Below are positions 45,852 to 53,513 of a stretch of 64,000 nucleotides of DNA, one piece after another. This stretch comes from a marine group bacterium Sva0996 bin134. Its GTDB lineage: Bacteria > Actinomycetota > Acidimicrobiia > Acidimicrobiales > Bin134. The DNA lies in contig MPNQ01000002.1 of the NCBI GenBank assembly GCA_002239105.1, positions 179,134 to 243,133 of the forward strand. The letters are read 5' to 3'. The translations under genes and the position numbers were made by a program. The notes below the pieces were generated by a model, which made no database searches, was not told where the DNA came from, and worked only from the letters and a program-made list of their open reading frames with translations. Positions within the stretch are counted from its first letter, which is position 1, and each line of letters begins with the position of its first letter.

Positions 45852-46234
45852 TTTGTTCCGCCCTCGTCCAATTCAACGGGGGCCAGATACACGAGTTGAT
45901 CGGGCTCGACCATTCCCAATCGATAGAGGGCCTCAGCCACGATGCGGTCAGGTGCTTCTGCCCTGGACACATTGAGCCGCAGCCTGTCGTTCACAGCCTG
46001 GGCGTCTTCTAGCTGCTCATTGAGGCTGTCGAGCGTGGTTTGCCGGTCGACGATCATGGCGTGGAACAAAGCCAGGGCAAACAGGGACACCACCACCGTG
46101 ATAGCGGCAGCCCAGCCAACCAGGGGCATCAGTCTGCGGCTGTGCCGCGGCGCGGCCTGTAGGTGCTGGCGGGCTTGATCGGCAGGTTTGGCTGGCGACG
46201 GGCGTGGGTGGCGTTGGGGGGAAGCCATCACCAT
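45848..46234 (-). CDS. ftsL: Cell division protein FtsL-like
   Basis: The 128-residue bitopic protein has about 35 basic cytoplasmic residues, one membrane helix (LVGWAAAITVVVSLFALALFHAM) and a coiled-coil extracytoplasmic part (VDRQTTLDSLNEQLEDAQAVNDRLRLNVSRAEAPDRI). Position between rsmH and ftsI plus topology identify it; sequence identity in this family is always low. An ATG at 46228, overlapping the rsmH TGA, is an alternative start two codons in. Confidence 0.85.
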   Translation of the reverse strand: MVMASPQRHPRPSPAKPADQARQHLQAAPRHSRRLMPLVGWAAAITVVVSLFALALFHAMIVDRQTTLDSLNEQLEDAQAVNDRLRLNVSRAEAPDRIVAEALYRLGMVEPDQLVYLAPVELDEGGTK

Positions 46235-47208
46235 GCCCCTTCACCCTGCTCGGCCCCCAGCTTGCAGAATCCCCGGAAGCGGGCGCTGGAAGCCCTGGGA
46301 TTGTCGGCCGTCTCCGATGGACTGGGTCGGCGGCTGCCCCGGGGAACCAACTCAATGGCGGGCGGGGCCTGAGCCGCAGATCGGGGAAGGCCACGAAAGC
46401 GGGCTTCATCGTTGAGGCCGGCATGCTGGCGGAGGACCTGCTTAACGATGCGGTCTTCCCCGCTGTGGTAGCTGAGGATCACTCCGCGGCCTCCGGGCTC
46501 CATCCGATCGATGACCGCTTCCAGAGCGGGCTCGATCTGATTCAGCTCGTCGTTTACCGCAATGCGGATGGCCTGAAAGGTCCGCTTGGCGGGGTGACCA
46601 CCCCGTCGGCGAGCGGGAGCGGGTATGGCATCGCGCACCACATCCGCCAATTCAGTGGTGGTGGCGATCGGCCGGGCCGCGGCTACGGCGGCGGCGATGC
46701 GGTTGGCGTAGCGCTCATCGCCGTAGGTCCGCAGGATTCTGGCCACTTCGTCGGCTGGCCAACTGTTCACCACTTCTTCAGCCGATAGCTGCTGGCCGCA
46801 GTCCATCCTCATGTCCAAAGGCCCATTCTGGCGGTAACTAAAGCCGCGCTCTGGCCTGTCTAACTGGGGAGAGCTGACGCCGAAATCGAACAGTGACCCC
46901 ACTAATCGAGACACTCCGAGGGAATCCAGCACGTCGCCCAACTCGGCGAAGCTGGCGTGACAGATTGTGGCGCCGCGGCCGGATAGAAACTCGCTGGCAG
47001 CCTCGACCGCGGAGGGGTCACGGTCGAGGCCTACCAGCGAGAGGTCGGGGCGGGCGTTGAGGAGAGCCCGGGCGTGTCCTCCCCCGCCCACGGTTGCGTC
47101 TAGAAACGCTCCCGAAGGAATTTCGGACAGGTGTTCCACCACCTCTGCCACCATGACGGGGTGATGGACAAATCGACTATCGGTCGCTGTCGGTGTCCCC
47201 CCGTTCAT
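46228..47208 (-). CDS. rsmH: 16S rRNA (cytosine-1402-N4)-methyltransferase
   Basis: The 326-residue MraW/RsmH methylates C1402 in the ribosomal P site. VHHPVMVAEVVEHL, LDATVGGGGHARALL (SAM loop), FDFGVSSPQLDRPERGFSYRQNGPLDMRMD and KRTFQAIRIAVNDEL are family signatures. AAGGAGGTG (47216-47224) is a perfect ribosome binding site with GGAGG 9 nt before the ATG at 47208, so I prefer it over the ATG at 47214. A 255-nt structured gap precedes it. Confidence 0.97.
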   Translation of the reverse strand: MNGGTPTATDSRFVHHPVMVAEVVEHLSEIPSGAFLDATVGGGGHARALLNARPDLSLVGLDRDPSAVEAASEFLSGRGATICHASFAELGDVLDSLGVSRLVGSLFDFGVSSPQLDRPERGFSYRQNGPLDMRMDCGQQLSAEEVVNSWPADEVARILRTYGDERYANRIAAAVAAARPIATTTELADVVRDAIPAPARRRGGHPAKRTFQAIRIAVNDELNQIEPALEAVIDRMEPGGRGVILSYHSGEDRIVKQVLRQHAGLNDEARFRGLPRSAAQAPPAIELVPRGSRRPSPSETADNPRASSARFRGFCKLGAEQGEGAW

Positions 47209-47214
47209 GTCCAT

Positions 47215-47469
47215 TCACCTCCTTGGCGATGCAGCTGATTAGCGTTGAGGGATCAGCTTTTGCGTCCGACCGGGTCGGACGATAAAAATGGCGCTTATCG
47301 GCAGTCCTCCGCCTGGCGACCGCACTCCGGGATTTCTCCCCGGCAGTGTCAGATGGCAAGCGGGCGGAGTAGGGGCCTTCCATCTCGTCAGACGGAGGAC
47401 TGCCCATAAGCGCTGGTGTCCTTCACTACATGGCGGCCACCGGTTCTTGTCCCAGTCCATGAGCCCACA
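47215..47469 (-). ncRNA. Structured leader RNA candidate between mraZ and rsmH (mraW RNA-like position)
   Basis: The gap has no ORF but several inverted repeats. A 21-nt repeat with one mismatch pairs 47291-47311 with 47393-47413 across 81 nt. Inside lie AGATGG/CCATCT (47351-47356, 47380-47385) and CCGGG/CCCGG (47327-47331, 47339-47343). Between this and the gene are an 8-bp hairpin at 47263-47281 and an AGCTGAT/ATCAGCT hairpin (47233-47258) just ahead of the rsmH ribosome binding site. Actinobacteria have a described mraW RNA motif at this place; whether this is the same class needs a covariance search. Confidence 0.65.
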
Positions 47470-47877
47470 TCACAACCACCGATCCACATCGGCATCACCC
47501 AAACCAGCATGAAACGATTCCCACTCCACTGCGTCCCACACCTCGCCACGGTTGAATACCCCGGCCAAGACAACTTTGCTGCCCATACCCAGTTGCTCGC
47601 GCTTGGCAGAGGGCAGGCTCAACCGGCCTTGGGCATCGAGGGATACCTGCTCGAGGCTCGCGGAGAATCGACGCAAGTCATCGCCGGTGGCCTCGCCGGC
47701 CCGGACAGCAGCTTCAAGCCGCTCCAGTGCACTGCGGGCTTCTTCGGCCGTCCAAATCCCGAGGCATTGCTTGTAGATCGCCACATAGGCCCCTTGGGCC
47801 AGCGCCGAACGAAATGTCGGCGGCAGCGAAAGCCGACCCTTGTCGTCCAGGGAACGCCGATGCTCACCGGTGAGCAT
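47470..47877 (-). CDS. mraZ: Transcriptional regulator MraZ
   Basis: The 135-residue protein has two SpoVT-AbrB-like halves: HRRSLDDKGRLSLPPTFRSAL near the N terminus and VSLDAQGRLSLPSAKREQLGM from about residue 78, each with the conserved DxxGRxxxP core. It forms rings that bind direct repeats upstream of its own operon and controls the dcw genes. GGAGGGG precedes the ATG. Five operator-like boxes lie 28-72 nt upstream. Confidence 0.97.
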   Translation of the reverse strand: MLTGEHRRSLDDKGRLSLPPTFRSALAQGAYVAIYKQCLGIWTAEEARSALERLEAAVRAGEATGDDLRRFSASLEQVSLDAQGRLSLPSAKREQLGMGSKVVLAGVFNRGEVWDAVEWESFHAGLGDADVDRWL

Positions 47878-47904
47878 TGTCCCCTCCGACGGGTACCGGC
47901 TGTT

Positions 47905-47949
47905 TCCCCTTATCTCCCACTTCTTCCCACCCTATCCCCCTCTACCCCA
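47905..47949 (-). promoter_or_regulatory. MraZ operator: five boxes at exact 10-bp spacing
   Basis: On the minus strand the boxes read TGGGG (47949-47945), GGGGA (47939-47935), TGGGA (47929-47925), TGGGA (47919-47915) and GGGGA (47909-47905), each separated by 5 nt. Known MraZ operators are TGGGN repeats with 5-nt spacers, usually three or four. A possible promoter (TTGCGT, 18 nt, TAGGGT) overlaps the boxes, consistent with repression. Confidence 0.8.
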
Positions 47950-48035
47950 CCAACGCAACCCGGTCGCGCGGTTTCTGCGTAGGCAGAGCAGCCGAGTCTC
48001 GGTTGGGCGCGCTCGCTCTCGGGGGAGTAGTTCGT

Positions 48036-48707
48036 CTATTGGGGCAGGGCGTTGAGGAAAGCGGCGTGGATTTCGTCGGGGTGGGCGTTTACCGGGTAGG
48101 CGGCCGCAGCCAAGGTTTCGGCAAGATCATCGCTCTGTTCTGGTGGTATCGAGAGGCGGGCGAGCAGCGTCTCGGGGGCCCAGCATCGGTACAGGAGAGT
48201 TTGGAATCGGGCCACATTCTGGGTGCGACGCTGGGAGATTCCCACCGCTTTGGCCTCACCTACCCGTACCTCGCCCGGCCCCCAGCTGGCGAAACATGCC
48301 ACCCTGCCCCACCGACCGGGCTGGTAGCGGTCGAACACCTCACCGTGGGCCAAACCCAGTGAAGCCAAGGCCTTGGCCCAAACCTGGCCCAGCCAGATGG
48401 GCGCCCGGTTCACATCGTCATCCCACAGCGGGTCGGCTCGGTTGATCACCACATCGATCCACACCGAGTCGTCCGGGACCACCATCACCGCTCCCCCACC
48501 GCTGCGACGGCGCACCACGACGGCTTCTTGGGAGACTCGGTCTGAGGCAATCTCTGCCGATTGAGCCGACCCCAACACCAGGGCGGTGTCGAGGGGGGCC
48601 ATTAGCCAGACTTGCCGTCTGGCATCGGGGTCGGGGCGCAGGTCGTGCAATTCCCCCACTAGCCCGCTCAACCGACTGGTCGTCCACCCACCGTCGGCCG
48701 CCTCCAC
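48036..48707 (-). CDS. Lipoate-protein ligase A family protein
   Basis: The 223-residue product has the BPL/LplA fold: VVVRRRSGGGAVMVVPDDSVWIDVV is the conserved RRxSGGGxV block and VGEAKAVGISQRRTQNVARFQTLLYRC carries the active-site Lys. It would transfer lipoate or an octanoyl group to protein lysines. The C-terminal accessory domain of E. coli LplA is absent. The GTG at 48707 is the first start after the upstream HNH gene; earlier frames run into that gene. Confidence 0.82.
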   Translation of the reverse strand: MEAADGGWTTSRLSGLVGELHDLRPDPDARRQVWLMAPLDTALVLGSAQSAEIASDRVSQEAVVVRRRSGGGAVMVVPDDSVWIDVVINRADPLWDDDVNRAPIWLGQVWAKALASLGLAHGEVFDRYQPGRWGRVACFASWGPGEVRVGEAKAVGISQRRTQNVARFQTLLYRCWAPETLLARLSIPPEQSDDLAETLAAAAYPVNAHPDEIHAAFLNALPQ

Positions 48708-48720
48708 ACTTACGTGACTT

Positions 48721-49251
48721 CTACGCAGTCTGGGCGACAGACTCAGCCGAAGGATCCAAGTAAGGCAGCCAGTCGGAGGGCACATGGCCGACCGCGGAGG
48801 CCACCCAGGCCGAACGAGGTGGCTCGGCCGGCGGACGGACCAGCCTCATCGGGGTCTCCGAGAGGAGCCGATCCCGCTTGGCCATGTTGCACCGCCGACA
48901 GGCGGCGACCACGTTCTCCCACGAGTGGGTACCACCCCGGCTTCGAGGCTGAACGTGGTCGATGGAGTCGGCGTGACGACCGCAGTACTGGCACCGGTAA
49001 CCGTCACGGGCGAACACCCCACGGCGGCTGAGCCCGCCGGTGCGGAAGAACGGCACCTTGACGTAGTAGCGCAGTCGAACCACCGACGGAACGGGGAAGT
49101 CGAGCCGCTCGGAGCGGATTCTCTCTCCGGACTCCAGCACGACCTCCGCCTTCTCCGCCATCACCAGCACGAGGGCGCGCCGGGGGGACACCACGCTCAG
49201 CGGCTCGAAGGAGGCGTTCAGCACCAGCGCCCGGGTCATGGTGGAAACCAT
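48721..49251 (-). CDS. HNH endonuclease
   Basis: A 176-residue HNH nuclease common in actinobacteria. TRALVLNASFEPLSVV opens the conserved N-terminal domain and the HNH core is CQYCGRHADSIDHVQPRSRGG, ENVVAACRRCNMAKRDR, with two CxxC zinc pairs. Its biological role is unknown; these genes are chromosomal and not linked to a methylase here. ATG 49251 is chosen; ATG 49239 is an alternative. It lies 13 nt before the lipoate-ligase-like gene. Confidence 0.9.
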   Translation of the reverse strand: MVSTMTRALVLNASFEPLSVVSPRRALVLVMAEKAEVVLESGERIRSERLDFPVPSVVRLRYYVKVPFFRTGGLSRRGVFARDGYRCQYCGRHADSIDHVQPRSRGGTHSWENVVAACRRCNMAKRDRLLSETPMRLVRPPAEPPRSAWVASAVGHVPSDWLPYLDPSAESVAQTA

Positions 49252-49335
49252 AGTGAACCTGCCAGGGCGCTTCGTGGGGTTTACCGAGAACACTCCCCCT
49301 CGTCGACCCGCCGAAAGAAGCAATTCAGCGCCGAT

Positions 49336-49542
49336 TTACCGTGCTTGCTCCCAGGCTTTGCACCACTGCAAGTAAGTGACCAGGTCGTCGGGGCGGGGTT
49401 GGGCATGGGCATCGCCATACATGGTGACCATCCGAAACTTCAGATAGGCCGGATCGGGGAACACCCTCAAACGCCATCCCACCCTCAGTGCGGTAAGCCA
49501 GATTCCTGGGTGGGCAAGCAACTTGGCGACGGATCGAGCCAC
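49336..49542 (-). CDS. Small conserved-looking protein, unknown function
   Basis: I do not recognise the 68-residue product. It is basic, has a hydrophobic but not clearly membrane-spanning IWLTALRVGWRLRVF segment and ends TYLQWCKAWEQAR. A TAGCCT hexamer 6 nt before the GTG suggests a leaderless mRNA. Codon use is as in its neighbours. It is divergent from the HhH-GPD gene. Confidence 0.65.
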   Translation of the reverse strand: MARSVAKLLAHPGIWLTALRVGWRLRVFPDPAYLKFRMVTMYGDAHAQPRPDDLVTYLQWCKAWEQAR

Positions 49543-49548
49543 GGTTTC

Positions 49549-49554
49549 AGGCTA
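49549..49554 (-). promoter_or_regulatory. Candidate -10 element for the small gene at 49336
   Basis: On the minus strand TAGCCT ends 6 nt before the GTG at 49542. Confidence 0.3.
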
Positions 49555-49575
49555 CGTCTTGTGACAATTGATCAG

Positions 49576-49581
49576 TACGAT
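49576..49581 (+). promoter_or_regulatory. Candidate -10 element for the HhH-GPD gene
   Basis: TACGAT ends 6 nt before the ATG at 49588, which supports that start over the in-frame GTG at 49561. Confidence 0.3.
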
Positions 49582-49587
49582 GGGCAG

Positions 49588-50163
49588 ATGGGAACACTTG
49601 CCGTCACCGGCGACCACGACGCCGATCAACTGCTCATCGATGATCCGTTCGCGCTCCTGCTGGCAATGATGCTCGACCAGCAGGTCCCCATGGAGTGGGC
49701 ATTCAAATCGCCCCTGCGGTTGAAGGAGAGAATCCCCGACGAATTCTCGCCCGAGCGCCTCGCCGTGCTGGATCCAGACACGGCCGAGGCCGCGTTCAAA
49801 GAGAAGCCCGCATTGCACCGGTTCCCCGGTTCGATGGCCCGCCGAGCCCAAGAGCTGGCCCGCCACCTCGTAGACAACTACGACGGCGACGCCGCCCGAG
49901 TGTGGACCGAAGCCGCCACCGGCCAAGACTTGCTCAGCCGGCTCAAGGCCCTGCCCGGCTACGGCGACGAGAAGGCCAAGATCTTCCTCGCCGTGCTGGC
50001 CAAGCGCTTCGGCGTGACCCCCGACGGCTGGGAAGCCGCCGCCGGGCCCTTCGCTGACCCCACCCCTCGCACCGTCGCCGACATCGACAGCCCCGAAGCC
50101 CTCGCCGAAGTAAGAGCCTGGAAGAAAGCCCAAAAAGCCAAAGGCAAAACCAAGCAAGACTGA
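49588..50163 (+). CDS. HhH-GPD-type base excision repair protein
   Basis: The 191-residue protein belongs to an actinobacterial HhH-GPD branch. ALLLAMMLDQQVPMEWAFKSPLRL is the conserved start, LHRFPGSMARRAQELARHLVDNYDGDA follows, and LSRLKALPGYGDEKAKIFLAVLAKRFG holds the helix-hairpin-helix. The position usually occupied by the catalytic Lys (as in endonuclease III) reads DEKAK, and no iron-sulfur loop is present. It ends in a Lys-rich tail. A role in repair of damaged bases is likely but unproven. Confidence 0.88.
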   Translation: MGTLAVTGDHDADQLLIDDPFALLLAMMLDQQVPMEWAFKSPLRLKERIPDEFSPERLAVLDPDTAEAAFKEKPALHRFPGSMARRAQELARHLVDNYDGDAARVWTEAATGQDLLSRLKALPGYGDEKAKIFLAVLAKRFGVTPDGWEAAAGPFADPTPRTVADIDSPEALAEVRAWKKAQKAKGKTKQD

Positions 50164-50188
50164 CCGGCGCAGCCCTGCTCTCAACCCG

Positions 50189-50947
50189 TCAGGGGATGAG
50201 GGTGATTTGGGAGTCGAGCCAGCCTAGGAGGATGGCTATGCAGCGGGGGTCGGAGTGGAGGCGGTGGCCGGCACCGCTGATGATGCGCAGGCCGGCATCG
50301 CCGTGGGCTTCGGCGATGGCTCGAGCGTCGAAGGGGGACACTTCCACATCGTTGGAGCCGTGTAACACCAGCATGGGCCGGGGGGCGATCTCAGCGGCGC
50401 ACCGGTCTACACGGATGGAACTGGCGGCTTTGGCCCACGAATCCACCGAGTCGGGGAAGCCCGGCGAAGAGATGATTCCCAGAGATCGGGCGTACTCCAC
50501 CACCCCTGACGCACCGAGATCCCAATGGGCAAAGTCCACCGGCGACCCCATGGTGGCCACCCCCCTGACCCGGGAATCGTCTTGGGCAACGTGGGCAGCC
50601 AGCGCCCCACCGATGCCGAACCCTGCTAGCCAGACCCCTTCTACCTGCTCAAGACCGTTGAGGTAGTCAACCGCGCTGCGAACATCGTCGGTCCATCCAT
50701 CAAGCGAGAAATCGCCTTCGCTGTCGCCGCATCCCCGGTAGTTGAGCACCAGCGCGGCCCACTCCATGTTCTGCGCGATTCGATCGGCCAGCGAGTAGAT
50801 CCGCTCAGCCGCCCTTGAACCTCCGTTGGCTGCCGAAGGAAACCCGGGACACAGCACCACACTGGGCAGGGCCCGCAAACGACGATTCTCCGGTAGGCCT
50901 AGATGTCCGGCCAGCTTGAGCCCGCCGGTAGTCTGCCAGTGAGTCAC
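50189..50947 (-). CDS. Alpha/beta hydrolase-fold protein lacking the nucleophile Ser
   Basis: The 252-residue protein has the fold of dienelactone-hydrolase-like esterases: LNYRGCGDSEGDF, VRSAVDYLNGL, the acid in MLVLHGSNDVEVSP and the His in ISGAGHRLHSDP. The nucleophile elbow, normally GxSxG, reads GFGIGG, so the Ser is Gly. It may be a non-catalytic binder or use another residue. Its ATG-side neighbour overlaps by 4 nt. Confidence 0.85.
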   Translation of the reverse strand: MTHWQTTGGLKLAGHLGLPENRRLRALPSVVLCPGFPSAANGGSRAAERIYSLADRIAQNMEWAALVLNYRGCGDSEGDFSLDGWTDDVRSAVDYLNGLEQVEGVWLAGFGIGGALAAHVAQDDSRVRGVATMGSPVDFAHWDLGASGVVEYARSLGIISSPGFPDSVDSWAKAASSIRVDRCAAEIAPRPMLVLHGSNDVEVSPFDARAIAEAHGDAGLRIISGAGHRLHSDPRCIAILLGWLDSQITLIP

Positions 50948-51135
50948 ACCGCCCGGGGCCGATAGCCCCGGTTTCGGGCCTCGGCCAGGCTGTCAGGTCC
51001 GAACACCAAGTACTGCTCGGACGCCACCAATTCCTGGATGACCGACTCGTCGCTGATCTCATCCAAGTCATACACCAACTGGGAGCGCTTGTCTCCCACG
51101 TACCGGAAGCCTTCCAACGACCGTGGCCTATCCAT
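50944..51135 (-). CDS. Small protein of unknown function
   Basis: The 63-residue product (EGFRYVGDKRSQLVYDLDEISDESVIQELV) has no family I recognise. It is acidic in the middle with a basic tail. It ends 4 nt inside the hydrolase gene and follows the membrane-anchored unknown gene by 2 nt, so it is translated in the same operon. Confidence 0.65.
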   Translation of the reverse strand: MDRPRSLEGFRYVGDKRSQLVYDLDEISDESVIQELVASEQYLVFGPDSLAEARNRGYRPRAV

Positions 51136-51137
51136 CT

Positions 51138-51608
51138 CTAAACCGTACCGTCTTGGTTGCCCGTTTCATCGGCTGGAGGGCCGAGTGCACCGATCTCTCT
51201 CAGGTACTGGCTCTCCAGGTCGAGCACCACCACCACGTCCAATGCGTCGATGTCCCGACCGGATGCTGTGGCCTTGGCCAGCACATAGTCCACCGAGTCG
51301 TCATCGCTAGTAACCACTTGCTCATCCCGGCTCTCCGCCGCGGCGGCGGTGACATCGGCCCGCCCATAAGTGGCCGATCCCCGCAACCGCAGGTAGTCCA
51401 GCCGCCACAACAGCACCGCTTCCACGTCGTCATAGCTCAGCTTGGCCGACAGCGCATCGGGGAGTCGCTCGGCCACGTAGTCCACGGCCTCGAATAAGTC
51501 GTATACGGCCCTTGCCCGGGTGTGGGCCAGCCGGGAGGACACCCGCATTACCGCATAGGTGGCCAGCCCGACCACCAAGACTGCGGCAATTACCAGTAAG
51601 AGCGTCAG
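51138..51608 (-). CDS. Membrane-anchored protein of unknown function
   Basis: The product has one N-terminal hydrophobic segment (LTLLLVIAAVLVVGLATYAVM) followed by a soluble part: TRARAVYDLFEAVDYVAERLPD, LSYDDVEAVLLWRLDYLRLRG and a C-terminal DIDALDVVVVLDLESQYLREIGALG. No known family is recognised. The start is uncertain: a CTG at 51608 overlaps the stop of the acyl-CoA dehydrogenase gene, and there is no ATG or GTG before the helix. TTG or GTG codons inside the helix would truncate it. Confidence 0.6.
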   Translation of the reverse strand: MTLLLVIAAVLVVGLATYAVMRVSSRLAHTRARAVYDLFEAVDYVAERLPDALSAKLSYDDVEAVLLWRLDYLRLRGSATYGRADVTAAAAESRDEQVVTSDDDSVDYVLAKATASGRDIDALDVVVVLDLESQYLREIGALGPPADETGNQDGTV

Positions 51609-52720
51609 ATGCCGATGCGCTGAGCCAGCAGCTCGCGGTGATAAGTGGGGTCGCCGAAGAGGAGCTCCGACGACTTGGCCCGCTTGAAGTAGAGGTGGGC
51701 GGGATGCTCCCAGGTAAATCCGATCCCGCCGTGAATTTGGATGTTCTCCGCCGAGGCGTGGAAGTAGGCCTCCGAGCAGTAGGCCTTGGCCAGGCTGGCC
51801 ACCGAGGGGAGTTCGTCGTTGAGCTCCGAGGCGCACCAGCCGGCGTAGTAGGCCGCCGACTTGGCCGACTCCACCTCTAGCAGCATGTCGGCGCACTTGT
51901 GCTTGATGGCCTGGAACGACCCGATGGGCCGACCGAACTGCACCCGGTCTTTGGCGTACTGCACCGACATATCCAGGCACATCTGGGCGCCGCCTACCTG
52001 CTCGGCGGCCAGGGCCACCGCAGCCAGGTCGAGAACCCGCTCCAGCACCGCCCAGCCCCCGCCCTCGGCGCCGATCAGCGTGACCGGGGTGTTGTCGAAG
52101 TCCAGGCGGGCCTGCTTGCGGGTCTGGTCCATGGTGGACAGAGCAGTACTGGTCAATCCCTCAGCGTCGCCGGGACACCAGAACAGGCTCACCCCACCAG
52201 CGGTGCGGGCAGCCACCACCACCACATCGGCGGTGTGACCGTCGATCACGAACATCTTTGTTCCGCTGATGCGCCAGCCGTCGCCGTCGGCGGTGGCCTC
52301 CACGGTGATGCCCGACTCGTCCCAGCGGCCGTTCTCCTCGGTGAAGGCCAGCGCGGCCACCGTCTCCCCGCCGGCGATGCCGGGCAGCAGCGCAGCCTTG
52401 GCCTCTTCATCACCGCTGTGGATGAGGGCGTTGGCCGCCAGCACCACGCTGGAGAAGAACGGAGCACAGAGCAGCGCCCGGCCCATCTCCTCCAACACCA
52501 CGATCAGCTCGATATAGCTGAAGCCACTGCCCCCGTATTCCTCAGGGATTATGAGCCCCTGCAAACCGAGTTGCTCGGCCATCTGATTCCAGACCGCGTC
52601 GTCGTAGCCCTTCTCGGTGTCCATTTGCTCTCGGACCGCCGATTCCGGAGATTTGTCCTCCAAGAACTGCCGGACGAATCGCCGCAGCTCTTCTTGTTCC
52701 TCGCTGAAGGCAAAGTTCAC
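51605..52720 (-). CDS. Acyl-CoA dehydrogenase family protein
   Basis: A 371-residue FAD enzyme of the acyl-CoA dehydrogenase fold. FAFSEEQEELRRFVRQFLEDKSPE opens the helical domain, IIPEEYGGSGFSYIELIVVLEEMGRAL is typical, and AEQVGGAQMCLDMSVQYAKDRVQFGRPIGSFQAIKHKCADM matches the FAD-binding C-terminal helices. The general base is not obvious, as IQIHGGIGFTWEHPAHLYFKRA has no Glu at the canonical site, which is seen in actinobacterial heterotetrameric steroid-type enzymes. GTG 52720 gives the family-standard N terminus. Confidence 0.9.
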   Translation of the reverse strand: MNFAFSEEQEELRRFVRQFLEDKSPESAVREQMDTEKGYDDAVWNQMAEQLGLQGLIIPEEYGGSGFSYIELIVVLEEMGRALLCAPFFSSVVLAANALIHSGDEEAKAALLPGIAGGETVAALAFTEENGRWDESGITVEATADGDGWRISGTKMFVIDGHTADVVVVAARTAGGVSLFWCPGDAEGLTSTALSTMDQTRKQARLDFDNTPVTLIGAEGGGWAVLERVLDLAAVALAAEQVGGAQMCLDMSVQYAKDRVQFGRPIGSFQAIKHKCADMLLEVESAKSAAYYAGWCASELNDELPSVASLAKAYCSEAYFHASAENIQIHGGIGFTWEHPAHLYFKRAKSSELLFGDPTYHRELLAQRIGI

Positions 52721-52833
52721 GGCTCTGTTTCTACTAGACCACAACCCTGGTAGCCACGCTCGAACCTGTCACTGGGCCGATACATAGGGCACAATCGGGG
52801 TCGCAACGTGACCCACACGCGAAAAGAGCAGCC

Positions 52834-53442
52834 ATGACCCTGCACTGGCAAGACACCCAGGCCGAGATCCACAAAGTGGTAGTGGGTCCGATGGACAACA
52901 ACGTGTTCGTCGTCCGCTGCCGCGAAACCGGCGACGCGGTGCTGATTGACGCGGCCAACGAGCACGAGAGGCTGTTGGAGCTGTGCTCTTCCCTAGGGGT
53001 CCGCACGGTGTTGGAAACCCACGGGCACTGGGACCACATCCAGGCCATCCCGGCGGTGCGCGACGCCGGGTACGAGGTGGGCGTCACCGCCGAAGATGCC
53101 GCCATGCTCGACTCCTACGACTACCTGCTCGAGGACGAGTCGGTCATCGAGGTGGGCCGACTCCGCCTGCACTGCATCCACACGCCGGGCCACACGCCGG
53201 GGTCGATGTCGTTCCGACTGGAGGGCTCGCCCATCTTCTTCTCCGGCGACACCCTCTTCCCCGGCGGCCCTGGGGCCACCGGATTCGAGGGCGGCGACTT
53301 CGACACCATCATCGAATCCATCGAAAAGCGGATGTTCTCCCCGCTGCCCTCCGACACCCTGGTGCTCCCCGGCCACGGCGATCAGACCACCATCGGCGAC
53401 GAGACTCCCCATCTCCAGGAGTGGATCGACCGGGGTTGGTAG
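52834..53442 (+). CDS. MBL-fold metallo-hydrolase (glyoxalase II-like)
   Basis: The 202-residue protein has a complete metal site: THGHWDHI (HxHxDH), the His in IHTPGHTPGS, Asp in FFSGDTLFPGG and His in LVLPGHGDQT. It resembles glyoxalase II and related thioester hydrolases. It begins with MTLHWQDTQAEIHKVVVGPMDNNVF, a frequent start in the actinobacterial subgroup. It is divergent from the acyl-CoA dehydrogenase gene. Confidence 0.9.
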   Translation: MTLHWQDTQAEIHKVVVGPMDNNVFVVRCRETGDAVLIDAANEHERLLELCSSLGVRTVLETHGHWDHIQAIPAVRDAGYEVGVTAEDAAMLDSYDYLLEDESVIEVGRLRLHCIHTPGHTPGSMSFRLEGSPIFFSGDTLFPGGPGATGFEGGDFDTIIESIEKRMFSPLPSDTLVLPGHGDQTTIGDETPHLQEWIDRGW

Positions 53443-53501
53443 ACCCGGCCACCGGCTTGCTATGCGGCTTTCCGGTGATAGGGAAAACGACTCCTCCGAC
53501 G

Positions 53502-53507
53502 TAGACT
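53502..53507 (+). promoter_or_regulatory. Candidate -10 element for the sufC1 operon
   Basis: TAGACT ends 6 nt before the GTG at 53514. A short TTTCC/GGAAA inverted repeat lies about 30 nt further upstream. The layout mirrors that of sufB. Confidence 0.4.
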
Positions 53508-53513
53508 GATCAG

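Noticed and set aside
47215..47469. A small protein gene between mraZ and rsmH
   Set aside because: Open frames there are short and lack signatures; the inverted repeats explain the region better.
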